A stretch of DNA of 64,000 nucleotides from Poindextera sp036494815 (GTDB lineage: Bacteria; Pseudomonadota; Alphaproteobacteria; Caulobacterales; Caulobacteraceae): assembly GCA_036494815.1 (NCBI GenBank), contig DASXNV010000063.1:162996-226995 (forward strand). The letters run 5' to 3'. Shown in pieces: positions 8,850 through 16,461 of this stretch (positions are counted from its first letter, which is position 1; every line of letters starts with the position of its first letter). The position numbers and the translations under genes are program-made. The notes beneath the pieces are model-generated. The model did no database searches. It saw only the letters and a program-made list of their open reading frames with translations, and was not told where the DNA came from.

Positions 8850-9150
8850 GAGCGGGATGAGGAAAGGCACGAAGCGGTTTTCCGCTCGCACCCCGCAGAT
8901 GGGGCGAATCCCCGGGCGCCGCCACAGATCCGTCATCACCCCACTTGCGCGGTGATCCATGCCGTGAAGGTTAAGCCACAGCAATTTATCAGAATATCAT
9001 CCCAGCCGTTCACGGCATGGATTGCGAGTACGGGGGCCGGCGATGACGGTCGGGACAGGCGCCCGGGAATACCCCCCCACATCCCGCTCTTACCATTTGG
9101 AATCGATCACTTTTTATGATCTTGAATTGATTCGATCCAACATCACGCGC
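8850..9150. repeat. Intergenic palindromic repeat, copy 1, split by an insertion
   Basis: The two ends of this stretch (about 8850-8896 and 9080-9150) match the uninterrupted repeat at 47172-47288. Shared landmarks are a GAGCGGG start, AAGCGGTTTTCCG, CCCGCTCT, AATCGATCAC, and TTATGAT followed by TTGATTC. In this copy the outer hairpin is interrupted at 8897-9079 by a separate palindromic element. The right end abuts the stop codon of the methyltransferase gene. The repeat is probably a dispersed family, but only two copies are visible here. Confidence 0.75.
8897..9079. mobile_element. MITE-like palindromic insertion nested in the repeat
   Basis: This 183-base block interrupts the repeat and has long imperfect terminal inverted repeats. 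The first 21 bases from TGGGGCGAATC to CCCGGGCGCC pair with the last 21 at 18 positions. Internal arms pair as CCATGCCGTGAA (8958-8967 region) with TTCACGGCATGG (about 9009-9020), and GTCATC pairs with GATGAC. The flanks are CACCCCGC (8889-8896) and CATCCCGC (9080-9087), an 8-base direct repeat with one mismatch, as expected for a target-site duplication. There is no coding capacity, so any movement would need a transposase supplied from elsewhere. Confidence 0.65.
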
Positions 9151-10032
9151 CTAATGCGACGGCGCCCCCATCGCACCGACATTGTTGAATAGGCGGCGCA
9201 ATTTGCCCTCCAGGGAAATGCGGAAGACATCCCTGCGTTCGTGACCGCGCGACAGGAAATGGAGATTTCTGCCCAGGCTGAAATAACCAAGTCCGGCCTC
9301 CCGCGCCAAGATCTTTATGGAGTCTCTGGAGTAGAGCGAGATATGCCCGTTTCGAGGCGCGGCGTACCACCAATTCAGGCCAGTTTTCAGCGAGACCATG
9401 CCATCCGAGACATTGGTGCCGATCAGCACCAATAGCCGCCCAGGATTACACCGCCGCAGAAGGTCGGCCAGCGACGCCCGCGGATCCGGCACATGTTCGA
9501 ACACTTCAAACGACGTGCAGAAGTTATACCCTCCGTTGGCGGAAACGTAGTCTCCTCCGCCAAAGGGATCGACGCTGTCATAGGCCCAGCCCCGGCGTCG
9601 CAGCAGGGACGCCATCGCCCCATTGCCGCCGCCAAAGTCGAGGCCCACCAACCGCTCGCCGATCGCCTTGAGATAGGCTTCGGCCACAAAGGCGTTCAGC
9701 TTGGGCCGCTCCGCCGCATAGGCCGGATCGACCTTGGCATAGTCGGAATTATAGACGATCCCGCTCCATTGCTCCGGCGTGAAATGGTCGAAGGTCGGCG
9801 TAAAGATGAAATGGCACTCCACGCACCGATAATAGGGAATATCGACGCCGTATCGGCCAAGCGGATACCGGCCGGGCTCGCACGACTTGCCGAAATCGAC
9901 TGCAGCGAACGGCAGGGCCTCGGCGCCGCAGATCTTGCAGGCCTTGGGCCGGTCCCGCTCCATCTGGCTGTCGACCACATCGCGCAACACGGCGCGCGCA
10001 TCCAAGCCCATGACGAGGTCTCCCCTAAGCAC
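9151..10032 (-). CDS. Class I SAM-dependent methyltransferase with N-terminal zinc-binding motif
   Basis: A 293-residue protein. Two Cys pairs (CKICG and CVEC) precede a methyltransferase domain of the Methyltransf_23 type. The SAM-binding glycine loop is VGLDFGGGNGAMASLL, an acidic second strand follows (DSVDPF), and the motif SFEVFEHVPDP is typical of the family. Such proteins often methylate sugar-nucleotide or small carbohydrate substrates, but nothing nearby confirms that. The shorter start MGLDARAVL (10011) is also possible. Its last codons touch the palindromic repeat. Confidence 0.8.
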   Translation of the reverse strand: MLRGDLVMGLDARAVLRDVVDSQMERDRPKACKICGAEALPFAAVDFGKSCEPGRYPLGRYGVDIPYYRCVECHFIFTPTFDHFTPEQWSGIVYNSDYAKVDPAYAAERPKLNAFVAEAYLKAIGERLVGLDFGGGNGAMASLLRRRGWAYDSVDPFGGGDYVSANGGYNFCTSFEVFEHVPDPRASLADLLRRCNPGRLLVLIGTNVSDGMVSLKTGLNWWYAAPRNGHISLYSRDSIKILAREAGLGYFSLGRNLHFLSRGHERRDVFRISLEGKLRRLFNNVGAMGAPSH

Positions 10033-10282
10033 AGGTCAGAGGAATCTCGATATGGGCGAGATCCCGATCGAATGTGGCTCTGGCTAAGCGGTTGTCACCT
10101 TCGCGGCCAAAGCATGGAGGCCGGCGACGCAATGGACAAGCGTCGCTGTAACTAATTCGCGTGCAAGACCATTTCGCCCGAAAGCAGCCGCATTGGATTT
10201 CCGCACGGTGTGGAAAGCGGGCATTGCTTTGAGATTGGCGCTAGGGCGACGGCCCTACATTATTGCCGGGGAAGGCGAATTC

Positions 10283-10761
10283 ATGACCAAAGCAATTTTC
10301 GGCGCAGTTGTTATAGTATTGTTTGCCGCGTCATTGTCGACCGAAGCTATGGCTCAGACCAATTCGCCACTACTTGAGCTGCCACCAGCGACGCCGGGCA
10401 TAGGCATTATCAATTCTCAGTTGACAATCTGCAATCCTCTGAGACTTACCGGCCAAGGTTTCTGCACGAACCCACTATCCGGGATAGTGAACGCACGCGA
10501 CCAGCAACTCTTTCTGTAGATGTTCATGGAAATATCAGATGCAATCTTAAGTCTGTTTCGATTGGATCGCCTGACTTTGGAAAGCTCAATGGGTGCGCAG
10601 TTGTCGAGGAAATACCGGAAAACGTCGGGCTAGCAAAGGCTACGAAGATCCTCGTACCGTTGGTTCAACTGAGCGTGCACTCAGCGTTTGCCGCCCTCGG
10701 TCAGCCCGATGCAATCGTACAGTTCGTCGTTCGCTGGCCCGCCAGGCCCGCTTCGAAGTAG
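10283..10761 (+). pseudogene. Possible frameshifted small secreted protein
   Basis: From an ATG at 10283 there is a clear signal peptide (MTKAIFGAVVIVLFAASLS...AMA) and 79 residues, ending at 10519. A second frame, without its own ATG, is open from about 10376 to a TAG at 10761. It reads as ordinary protein after the first frame stops (for example LSVDVHGNIRCNLKSVSIG, then FGKLNGCAVVEE). A single indel between about 10440 and 10519 would join them into one precursor of about 159 residues. I do not recognise the family. Base composition is lower in GC than the neighbours, which suggests acquired or decaying DNA. It could instead be an intact 79-residue protein. Confidence 0.4.
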
Positions 10762-11094
10762 CAGGAGAGATAGTTCAAACCGAGGCGGATGTCGGGGCCG
10801 CACTATTGCAGCGCCTCCTATGGGTCGCGTGCCGTCGCCCGGTGGCGGCCAGGAACCCGACATTCGCCGCCGTGCGGGCTCTGGCGCCAAAAGCGGTAGC
10901 GTTCAAGAGCGGTTCGGGGTGAATTTATGCCGCTGACCGCGGGTTCAGCGGTTGAGCGGTGTGAGAGCCGCCGCAAGTTCTGAGATCCGCTCTGAATTCA
11001 GGCGATGGTGGCGCGCCCAGGCGCAGGCTTGCCGCTTGTGGTCAGCCGAAAGAGACTGCGTTTAGGGGACTAACCTATCCCCCGCCGAGCGCGG
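10762..11094. other. Intergenic stretch without recognisable gene
   Basis: No frame here has convincing composition or a recognisable motif. The short open frames on both strands lack ribosome sites. It separates the decayed secreted-protein gene from the 3' end of glmU. Confidence 0.5.
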
Positions 11095-12453
11095 CTACGC
11101 CCCCCTCGCCGCCCGCTTGCGCGCGCGAAACCGCTCGGCCCAGCCCAGCTTTTCCGTCTGGACGCCGCGCTCCAGGGCCAGGGCGTTGTCCGCCACGTCC
11201 CGGATGATCACGGAACCCGATCCGGTATAGGCGCCATTGCCGACCCTGACCGGAGCCACCAGGGACGAGTTGGAGCCTATGAAGGCGTTTTCGCCGATGT
11301 GGGTCTCGAACTTGTCGAAGCCGTCATAGTTACAAAAGATCGTGCCGGCGCCGATATTGGCCCGGGCGCCCACGCTGCCGTCGCCCAGATAGGCCAGGTG
11401 GTTGGCCTTGGCGCCCTTGCCCACCTTGACCTTCTTGACCTCCACGAAATTGCCGATGTGGGCGTCCTCGCCGATGTCGGCGCCGGGGCGCAGGCGGGCA
11501 TAGGGGCCGATCAGGGCGCCGGCCCGGACCATGCAGCCCTCCAGGTGGCTGAAGGCGCGGATCACGGCGCCACTTTCCACCGTCACCCCGCCGGCGAACA
11601 CCACATTGGGCTCCACCGCCGCGCCGGCGGCGATCTGGGTGTCCCAGGACAGGAACACCGTTTCCGGCGCGGTCATGGTCACGCCCTCGGCCATCAGTTC
11701 GGCGCGGCGGCGGCGCTGCCAGACGCCCTCGGCGCCGGCCAGTTCGGCCTGGGAGTTGACGCCCATCACCGATTCCTCCGGCGCGAAGGCGGCGCTCACG
11801 GCCCGGCCAGCCGCATTGGCCAGGCCGACCACGTCAGTCAGATAATATTCGCCCTTGGCGTTGTCGTTGCGCACCTGGGCCAGAAGGGCGAACAGCAGCT
11901 CGGCCGGGGCCGCCAACACGCCGGAATTGCTGGCGCGAACCAACAGTTCGGCGGGGCTGGCTTCCTTGGCCTCGACGATGCGTTCCAGCCGCCCGTCGTT
12001 CGCCAGAATCAGCCGGCCATAGGCGCCGGGATCGGTCGGCTCGAAGCCCAGCACCGCCAAGTCGGCCCCGCCCGCGCGCAGGTCGAACAGGGACTGGATA
12101 TCGTTGGCGCCCAGTAGAGGCACGTCGGCATAGGTGACCACCACATCGCCGTCGAACCCGTCCAGGGCCTCGCGCGCCGCCAGCACCGCATGGCCGGTGC
12201 CCAGCGGCGGATCCTGAATGGCGACACAGCCCTCGCCCAGCCGTTTGGCGGCATGGGCCGCCACTGGCGAGCCCCCAGCGCCGGCGACCACCATCACGCG
12301 CTGGCACCCCGCAGCCTGGGCGGCGTCGATCGCCCTGTCGAGCATGGCGCGGCCGCCCACCGTGTGCAGCACCTTGTGCAGCGGCGACTTCATCCGCGTA
12401 CCTTGGCCGGCGGCCAGGATCACGGCGGCGCGGGGGCGGACGGCATTGCTCAT
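11095..12453 (-). CDS. glmU: Bifunctional GlcN-1-P acetyltransferase / GlcNAc-1-P uridyltransferase
   Basis: Makes UDP-GlcNAc from glucosamine-1-phosphate for peptidoglycan and LPS. The N-terminal uridyltransferase domain has the LAAGQGTRMKS signature near residue 15 and YADVPLL. The C-terminal left-handed beta-helix starts near residue 250 with hexapeptide repeats, including HLGYLG-like HLAYLGDGSVG and IGAGTIFCNYDGFDK. Length is 452 residues, as expected. The start at 12453 was chosen for the conserved N-terminus. The much longer open frame upstream is antisense to gph. It is divergent from gph. Confidence 0.96.
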   Translation of the reverse strand: MSNAVRPRAAVILAAGQGTRMKSPLHKVLHTVGGRAMLDRAIDAAQAAGCQRVMVVAGAGGSPVAAHAAKRLGEGCVAIQDPPLGTGHAVLAAREALDGFDGDVVVTYADVPLLGANDIQSLFDLRAGGADLAVLGFEPTDPGAYGRLILANDGRLERIVEAKEASPAELLVRASNSGVLAAPAELLFALLAQVRNDNAKGEYYLTDVVGLANAAGRAVSAAFAPEESVMGVNSQAELAGAEGVWQRRRRAELMAEGVTMTAPETVFLSWDTQIAAGAAVEPNVVFAGGVTVESGAVIRAFSHLEGCMVRAGALIGPYARLRPGADIGEDAHIGNFVEVKKVKVGKGAKANHLAYLGDGSVGARANIGAGTIFCNYDGFDKFETHIGENAFIGSNSSLVAPVRVGNGAYTGSGSVIIRDVADNALALERGVQTEKLGWAERFRARKRAARGA

Positions 12454-12585
12454 GGGCTTCCTCGTAGACAGACTGGCCGCGCATGGAGACTCGGCCGTTG
12501 CGCTGCATCGGGATTTAGCCGAAACGCGGAGCGAATGCATGACGGCCCGGATTTGCGCGGCCGCAAATCTTTGGGAGCCTGCTGC

Positions 12586-13275
12586 TTGCCTCTGCCCCCG
12601 CACGCCCTGACGGGCGCGATTCTGGCCTTTGATCTGGACGGGACCTTGGTGGACACCGCGCCCGATCTCATCGGGTCTTTGAACGGCGTGCTGAAGGAGC
12701 AGGGCCTGCCGGCCCTGGCCCTGCGCACAGCCAGGGTGATGGTCGGCCGGGGCGCCAAGGCCCTGATCGAACAAGGCTTCTCCGCCGCCGGCGCGCCCCT
12801 GGACGCGGATCAGACCCCCGCCCTGGTGGCCCGCTTCATCGACCTCTATCGCAGCCGCATCGCCCTTGAGAGCCGCGCCTTCGACGGGGTGGAGGCTTGC
12901 CTCGAAGAGCTGGCCCGCGCCGGCGCCGGGCTGGTGGTGTGCACCAACAAGCCCACCGACCTGTCCTTCGCCCTGCTCGACGCGCTGGGCCTGACCGCGC
13001 ACTTCGCCGCCGTCATTGGCGCCGACAAGGCCCCGGCGCCCAAGCCCGACGCCCGCCATCTGCTCGCGGCCATCGCGGCGGCCGGGGGGCGGGCGGACCG
13101 GACGATCATGATCGGCGACAGCGCCGCCGACATCGGCGCCGCCCACGCGGCCAAGGTTCCCAGCGTGGTGGTCAGCTTCGGCTATACCGAAATTCCTGCC
13201 GCCGACCTGGGCGCGGACCACCTGATCGACCACTTTTCGGAACTGCCCGCCCTGGCGGCGCGGATCCTCGGCTGA
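12586..13275 (+). CDS. gph: Phosphoglycolate phosphatase-like HAD hydrolase
   Basis: HAD-superfamily phosphatase with motif I AFDLDGTLVDTAPDL, motif II VVCTNKP, motif III Lys in APKPDARHL and motif IV MIGDSAADIGAA. This pattern is that of Gph, which dephosphorylates 2-phosphoglycolate arising from DNA 3'-end repair. A TTG at 12586 has a GGGAG ribosome site and puts motif I at the usual distance from the start. An ATG at 12538, preceded by GGAG, would add 16 residues and is a real alternative. It is divergent from glmU. Confidence 0.88.
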   Translation: MPLPPHALTGAILAFDLDGTLVDTAPDLIGSLNGVLKEQGLPALALRTARVMVGRGAKALIEQGFSAAGAPLDADQTPALVARFIDLYRSRIALESRAFDGVEACLEELARAGAGLVVCTNKPTDLSFALLDALGLTAHFAAVIGADKAPAPKPDARHLLAAIAAAGGRADRTIMIGDSAADIGAAHAAKVPSVVVSFGYTEIPAADLGADHLIDHFSELPALAARILG

Positions 13276-13377
13276 TCTAAATGCGGGGGCCTTAGGCCTT
13301 AATCAACCGATATGGGCGAGACTGTGCTCCTGGGCCCTTGAGAATGATCGGAGAGCCCGCGGCAGGGAGTTTCGCTG

Positions 13378-13497
13378 ATGTGGCTGATTTCGCTGGGTCT
13401 AGGCGCCGGCCTGATAACGGCGGCGGCGGCCGCCATGATGTTCCAGATCGTCGTCGCAACCGTCTGCGACCTTGCGGGGCTCATCCCGCCTCGCTAA
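13378..13497 (+). CDS. Small hydrophobic protein (39 aa)
   Basis: A short frame beginning MWLISLGLGAGLITAAAAA with a GGGAG ribosome site eight bases upstream. It consists almost entirely of one membrane-spanning segment, then a short tail ending LIPPR. It resembles the many single-helix small membrane proteins of bacteria, but I cannot assign a family. It lies between gph and the adenylation-acyltransferase fusion gene. Expression is unproven. Confidence 0.35.
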   Translation: MWLISLGLGAGLITAAAAAMMFQIVVATVCDLAGLIPPR

Positions 13498-13730
13498 ATC
13501 TCAATAAATACAGTCTGCGGCGCCGCGACGGCCCAGAAGCAGGCATATCCAGCATCGCATTCGATTAGGGCGCCTCGCCCACAAACTATCGGTGGAGCTG
13601 GCTGTTGAACTCATCAACATTGCTCGCCATAGTCCCTCACAATTCTGTGTGGCGTCGATGGTCTCGGTTTTGCAAGACTGATCGCTGACGGGATTCAGGA
13701 CATCGGGCTTGTCCTGATCTGAGCCAATAG

Positions 13731-16295
13731 ATGCCGGGGGGCATGGAAAAGCTGTTCGCCAAACTTGATCGCTTCGGCGATGCGATTGCGGTTATCGACG
13801 AACAGGGTTCGGCGGTCACCTACGCCAATCTACTCGCCCTGGCCGAGGCTCAGATCGCGCCGCTTGGCGCAGGGCGCAAACTGGTCGCCATTGAGATCGC
13901 CAACAGGCTCCCCCCCCTGGCGGCCTATATCGGCGCCATCCGCGCGGGGCATGCCGTCATCCTGACCGGCCCCGACGGCGCATCGAGCGACGCCGCCATC
14001 GTCCGCAAATTCAAGCCGGACGCTGTGTTTCGCCACAAGGACGAGGCCTGGCGTTTGACGCCGGGAGCCGATCGCGCCGCGGCCCTCCACGAAGACCTGG
14101 CCGTGCTTCTGTCCACCTCGGGCTCCACGGGATCGGCCAAGCTGGTGCGGCTGTCCCACGCCAATCTGGCAGCCAACGCCCGGTCGATCATCGACTACCT
14201 GGAACTGAGGCCCGACGACGCGGCGATCACCACCTTGCCCGCCGCCTATTCCTACGGCCTGTCGGTGATCCATTCCCACCTTCTGGCTGGCGCCCGCCTG
14301 GTCCTATTCGAGGGCTCGGTCTCCGATCCGGACTTCGCCGAGCGCCTCGACCGGCACGGCGCCACCGGATTCGCCGGGGTGCCGCACACCTACGACCTGC
14401 TGGAGCGCACAGGCTTCGACCAGGCCGAACACCCCTCGCTGCGCCACCTCACCCAGGCCGGCGGTCGCCTGGCGCCCGACCAGGTCAGCGCCTGGGCGGC
14501 CAGCGCCCGGGCCTGCGGCCAACGGTTCTATGTCATGTACGGCCAGACCGAAGCCGCCCCGCGCATGGCCTATATGCCGCCGCAGGACCTGGAGCGCTAT
14601 CCGGGATGCATCGGCCGTGCGGTTCCCGGCGGCGACTTTCGGCTGGAGCTCTTAGGCGGGGACGGCGACGAGGGCGAGCTGATCTATACCGGCCCCAATG
14701 TGATGATGGGCTACGCCGAAAGCCGCGAGGACCTTGCGCGCGGCGCGGAACTGGCCGAGCTGCGCACCGGCGACATCGCCCGCCGAAACGCCGCCGGCTA
14801 CTATCAGATCACCGGCAGGATCAGCCGCTTTTCAAAGGTCTTCGGCCTGCGCATCGGGCTTGATCAGGTTGAGGCGCGCCTGGCTGAGGCCGGCTACGCG
14901 GCCGCCGTGGCCGCCGACGATTCCGGCCTGGTGGTCGCCGCTCCACCCGGCTGCGCCGATGCGGTCATGACCGTGCTGGAAGGGCCGTTGGGCCTGCCGC
15001 GTGCGGCCTTCAAGATCCTTCCTGTGGAGGCCCTTCCGCGGTTTGGAACCGGCAAGATCGACTACCCCACCATCCTCAAGCAGGGCCGCGCCGCCGAAGC
15101 CAGACCGGTGGCCAGCACCAACCTGCGCCAGGCCCTGGGCCAGGTTCTGGGCGTCAAGGCCGTCCGGCCCGAGGACACCTTCATCAGCCTGGGCGGCGAC
15201 TCCCTCAACTATGTGCGCGCCTGGCTGGTCTTGGAGGACCGCCTGGGCCGGTGCCCCGATGGCTGGGAAACCATGACCATGGCCGAGCTGGAAGGCGACG
15301 CCCCCATCGGCCCCCGCCGCCGGATGGCCATAGACAGCGACGTTCTGGCCCGGGCCGTGGCCATCGCCCTGGTGGTGCTGCATCACGTGACCTCCAGCGC
15401 CGTCGGCGGCGGCGCCACCAGCCTGCTGCTGGTGGCGGGCATGAATTTCTCGCGCTTCCAGACGCCAAAGCTTGTGCGCGGTCGGCTCTGGCCGGTGCTG
15501 CAGCCCGTAATGGCCAAGGTCCTCATTCCCTATTTCACCATCGTCACGGCCTTCTTCCTCCTGCAGCGCAGCTTCTTCGCGCCCCAGTACCTGCTGGTCA
15601 GCAACTTCACCCAGGGGGCGGCGCAGGCTGGCGCCCGCACGACCATTTTCTGGTATGTGGAGACCTATTTCTGGCTGATCCTGGCGAGCAGCCTTCTGGT
15701 GATGCTGCCCGGGGCCCGCCGGTTGCTGTTGCGGCGACCCTGGACCTTCTCCCTCAGTCTCTTGCTGGCGACCACCCTGCTGGGCCTGGCGGCCAAGCTG
15801 GTCCCGGACCTGCCCGTCTTCTATACCCACACGCCCTTCACCATGGCCTATGTGTTCGCCTATGGCTGGGCCATCCCCCTGGCCAAGAGCCCGCCGCGCA
15901 AGGCCTTGCTGGCTATCGTGGGCGCTGTGACCCTGTTCCTGCTGGAACCGGCCGGGGTCGAGTTCGCCGCGCCGGTGACCTTGGCCACCCTGCTGCTGCT
16001 GCTCTTCGTGCGCAAGATCACCCTCGGCTGGAAGCTGACCCAGCTGGTCTCCGTCCTCGCCGGCGCCAGCCTCTACATCTATCTCACGCACAGCCTGGTG
16101 CTCCACCCGTTGCGCTCGCTGCTCGGGGGCGGCATACCGCTCGCCCTCACCCTGCCCGTGACCCTGTTCTGCTTCGCGGTCGGCATAGGCCTCTGGTGGT
16201 TGATCAATCTGGTCGAGACGGGCGTGGGGCGAACGTGGGAACGGTTCAAGCCGGCCGTGGAAGCCGCTGCCAAACTGCCTGTTGGCGCCTCTTGA
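13731..16295 (+). CDS. Adenylation (AMP-ligase)-carrier-membrane acyltransferase fusion protein
   Basis: An 854-residue, three-part protein. Residues 1-450 form an acyl/aminoacyl-AMP ligase: P-loop LLSTSGSTGSAKL near 127-138, YGQTEAAPRMA near 270-280, the hinge TGDIARRN, and the catalytic Lys at 442 in FGTGKIDY. Residues 465-525 form a carrier domain with the phosphopantetheine site GGDSL (Ser491). Residues 536-840 are a polytopic membrane domain. Its first helix LARAVAIALVVLHHV resembles acyltransferase-3/OpgC proteins. The layout suggests loading of a carboxylate onto the internal carrier and transfer to a membrane or exported acceptor; this is inferred. The second Met (13743) is an alternative start. 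The stop codon lies inside a BetI-like box. Confidence 0.82.
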   Translation: MPGGMEKLFAKLDRFGDAIAVIDEQGSAVTYANLLALAEAQIAPLGAGRKLVAIEIANRLPPLAAYIGAIRAGHAVILTGPDGASSDAAIVRKFKPDAVFRHKDEAWRLTPGADRAAALHEDLAVLLSTSGSTGSAKLVRLSHANLAANARSIIDYLELRPDDAAITTLPAAYSYGLSVIHSHLLAGARLVLFEGSVSDPDFAERLDRHGATGFAGVPHTYDLLERTGFDQAEHPSLRHLTQAGGRLAPDQVSAWAASARACGQRFYVMYGQTEAAPRMAYMPPQDLERYPGCIGRAVPGGDFRLELLGGDGDEGELIYTGPNVMMGYAESREDLARGAELAELRTGDIARRNAAGYYQITGRISRFSKVFGLRIGLDQVEARLAEAGYAAAVAADDSGLVVAAPPGCADAVMTVLEGPLGLPRAAFKILPVEALPRFGTGKIDYPTILKQGRAAEARPVASTNLRQALGQVLGVKAVRPEDTFISLGGDSLNYVRAWLVLEDRLGRCPDGWETMTMAELEGDAPIGPRRRMAIDSDVLARAVAIALVVLHHVTSSAVGGGATSLLLVAGMNFSRFQTPKLVRGRLWPVLQPVMAKVLIPYFTIVTAFFLLQRSFFAPQYLLVSNFTQGAAQAGARTTIFWYVETYFWLILASSLLVMLPGARRLLLRRPWTFSLSLLLATTLLGLAAKLVPDLPVFYTHTPFTMAYVFAYGWAIPLAKSPPRKALLAIVGAVTLFLLEPAGVEFAAPVTLATLLLLLFVRKITLGWKLTQLVSVLAGASLYIYLTHSLVLHPLRSLLGGGIPLALTLPVTLFCFAVGIGLWWLINLVETGVGRTWERFKPAVEAAAKLPVGAS

Positions 16296-16307
16296 ACGAT
16301 CATTCAA
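16292..16307. promoter_or_regulatory. BetI-like operator before the choline transporter
   Basis: TTGAACGATCATTCAA is a TTGAA-N6-TTCAA inverted repeat with the same half-sites and spacing as the site in front of the betI-betB fusion. It overlaps the stop codon of the preceding gene and lies about 155 bases upstream of the transporter start. BetI repressing choline uptake genes is established in other bacteria. The site assignment here is by pattern only. Confidence 0.55.
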
Positions 16308-16461
16308 TCCGCCTGATCACGCCCATAAGTGCTTCCGGGTAAAGCAAACCGGTCACTCCGCGCTCATTTTTCGAGCGGCGAAATCGGTTCTTGCCCCAAG
16401 GGCGTGGCCGCGTCAGTTTAGCGCGTTGAATCCTCGTTTAGCAGGATGGGAGAAGCGCTTC

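Noticed and set aside
10593..10922. 109-residue plus-strand frame
   Set aside because: Arg-rich shadow-like composition; it competes with the better protein-like frame ending at 10761.
12454..13233. N-terminal extension of the glmU frame (minus strand) over the gph gene
   Set aside because: GlmU begins at 12453 with its conserved N-terminus. The extension is antisense to a gene with clear HAD motifs and has Gly/Gln/Ala/His-rich shadow composition.
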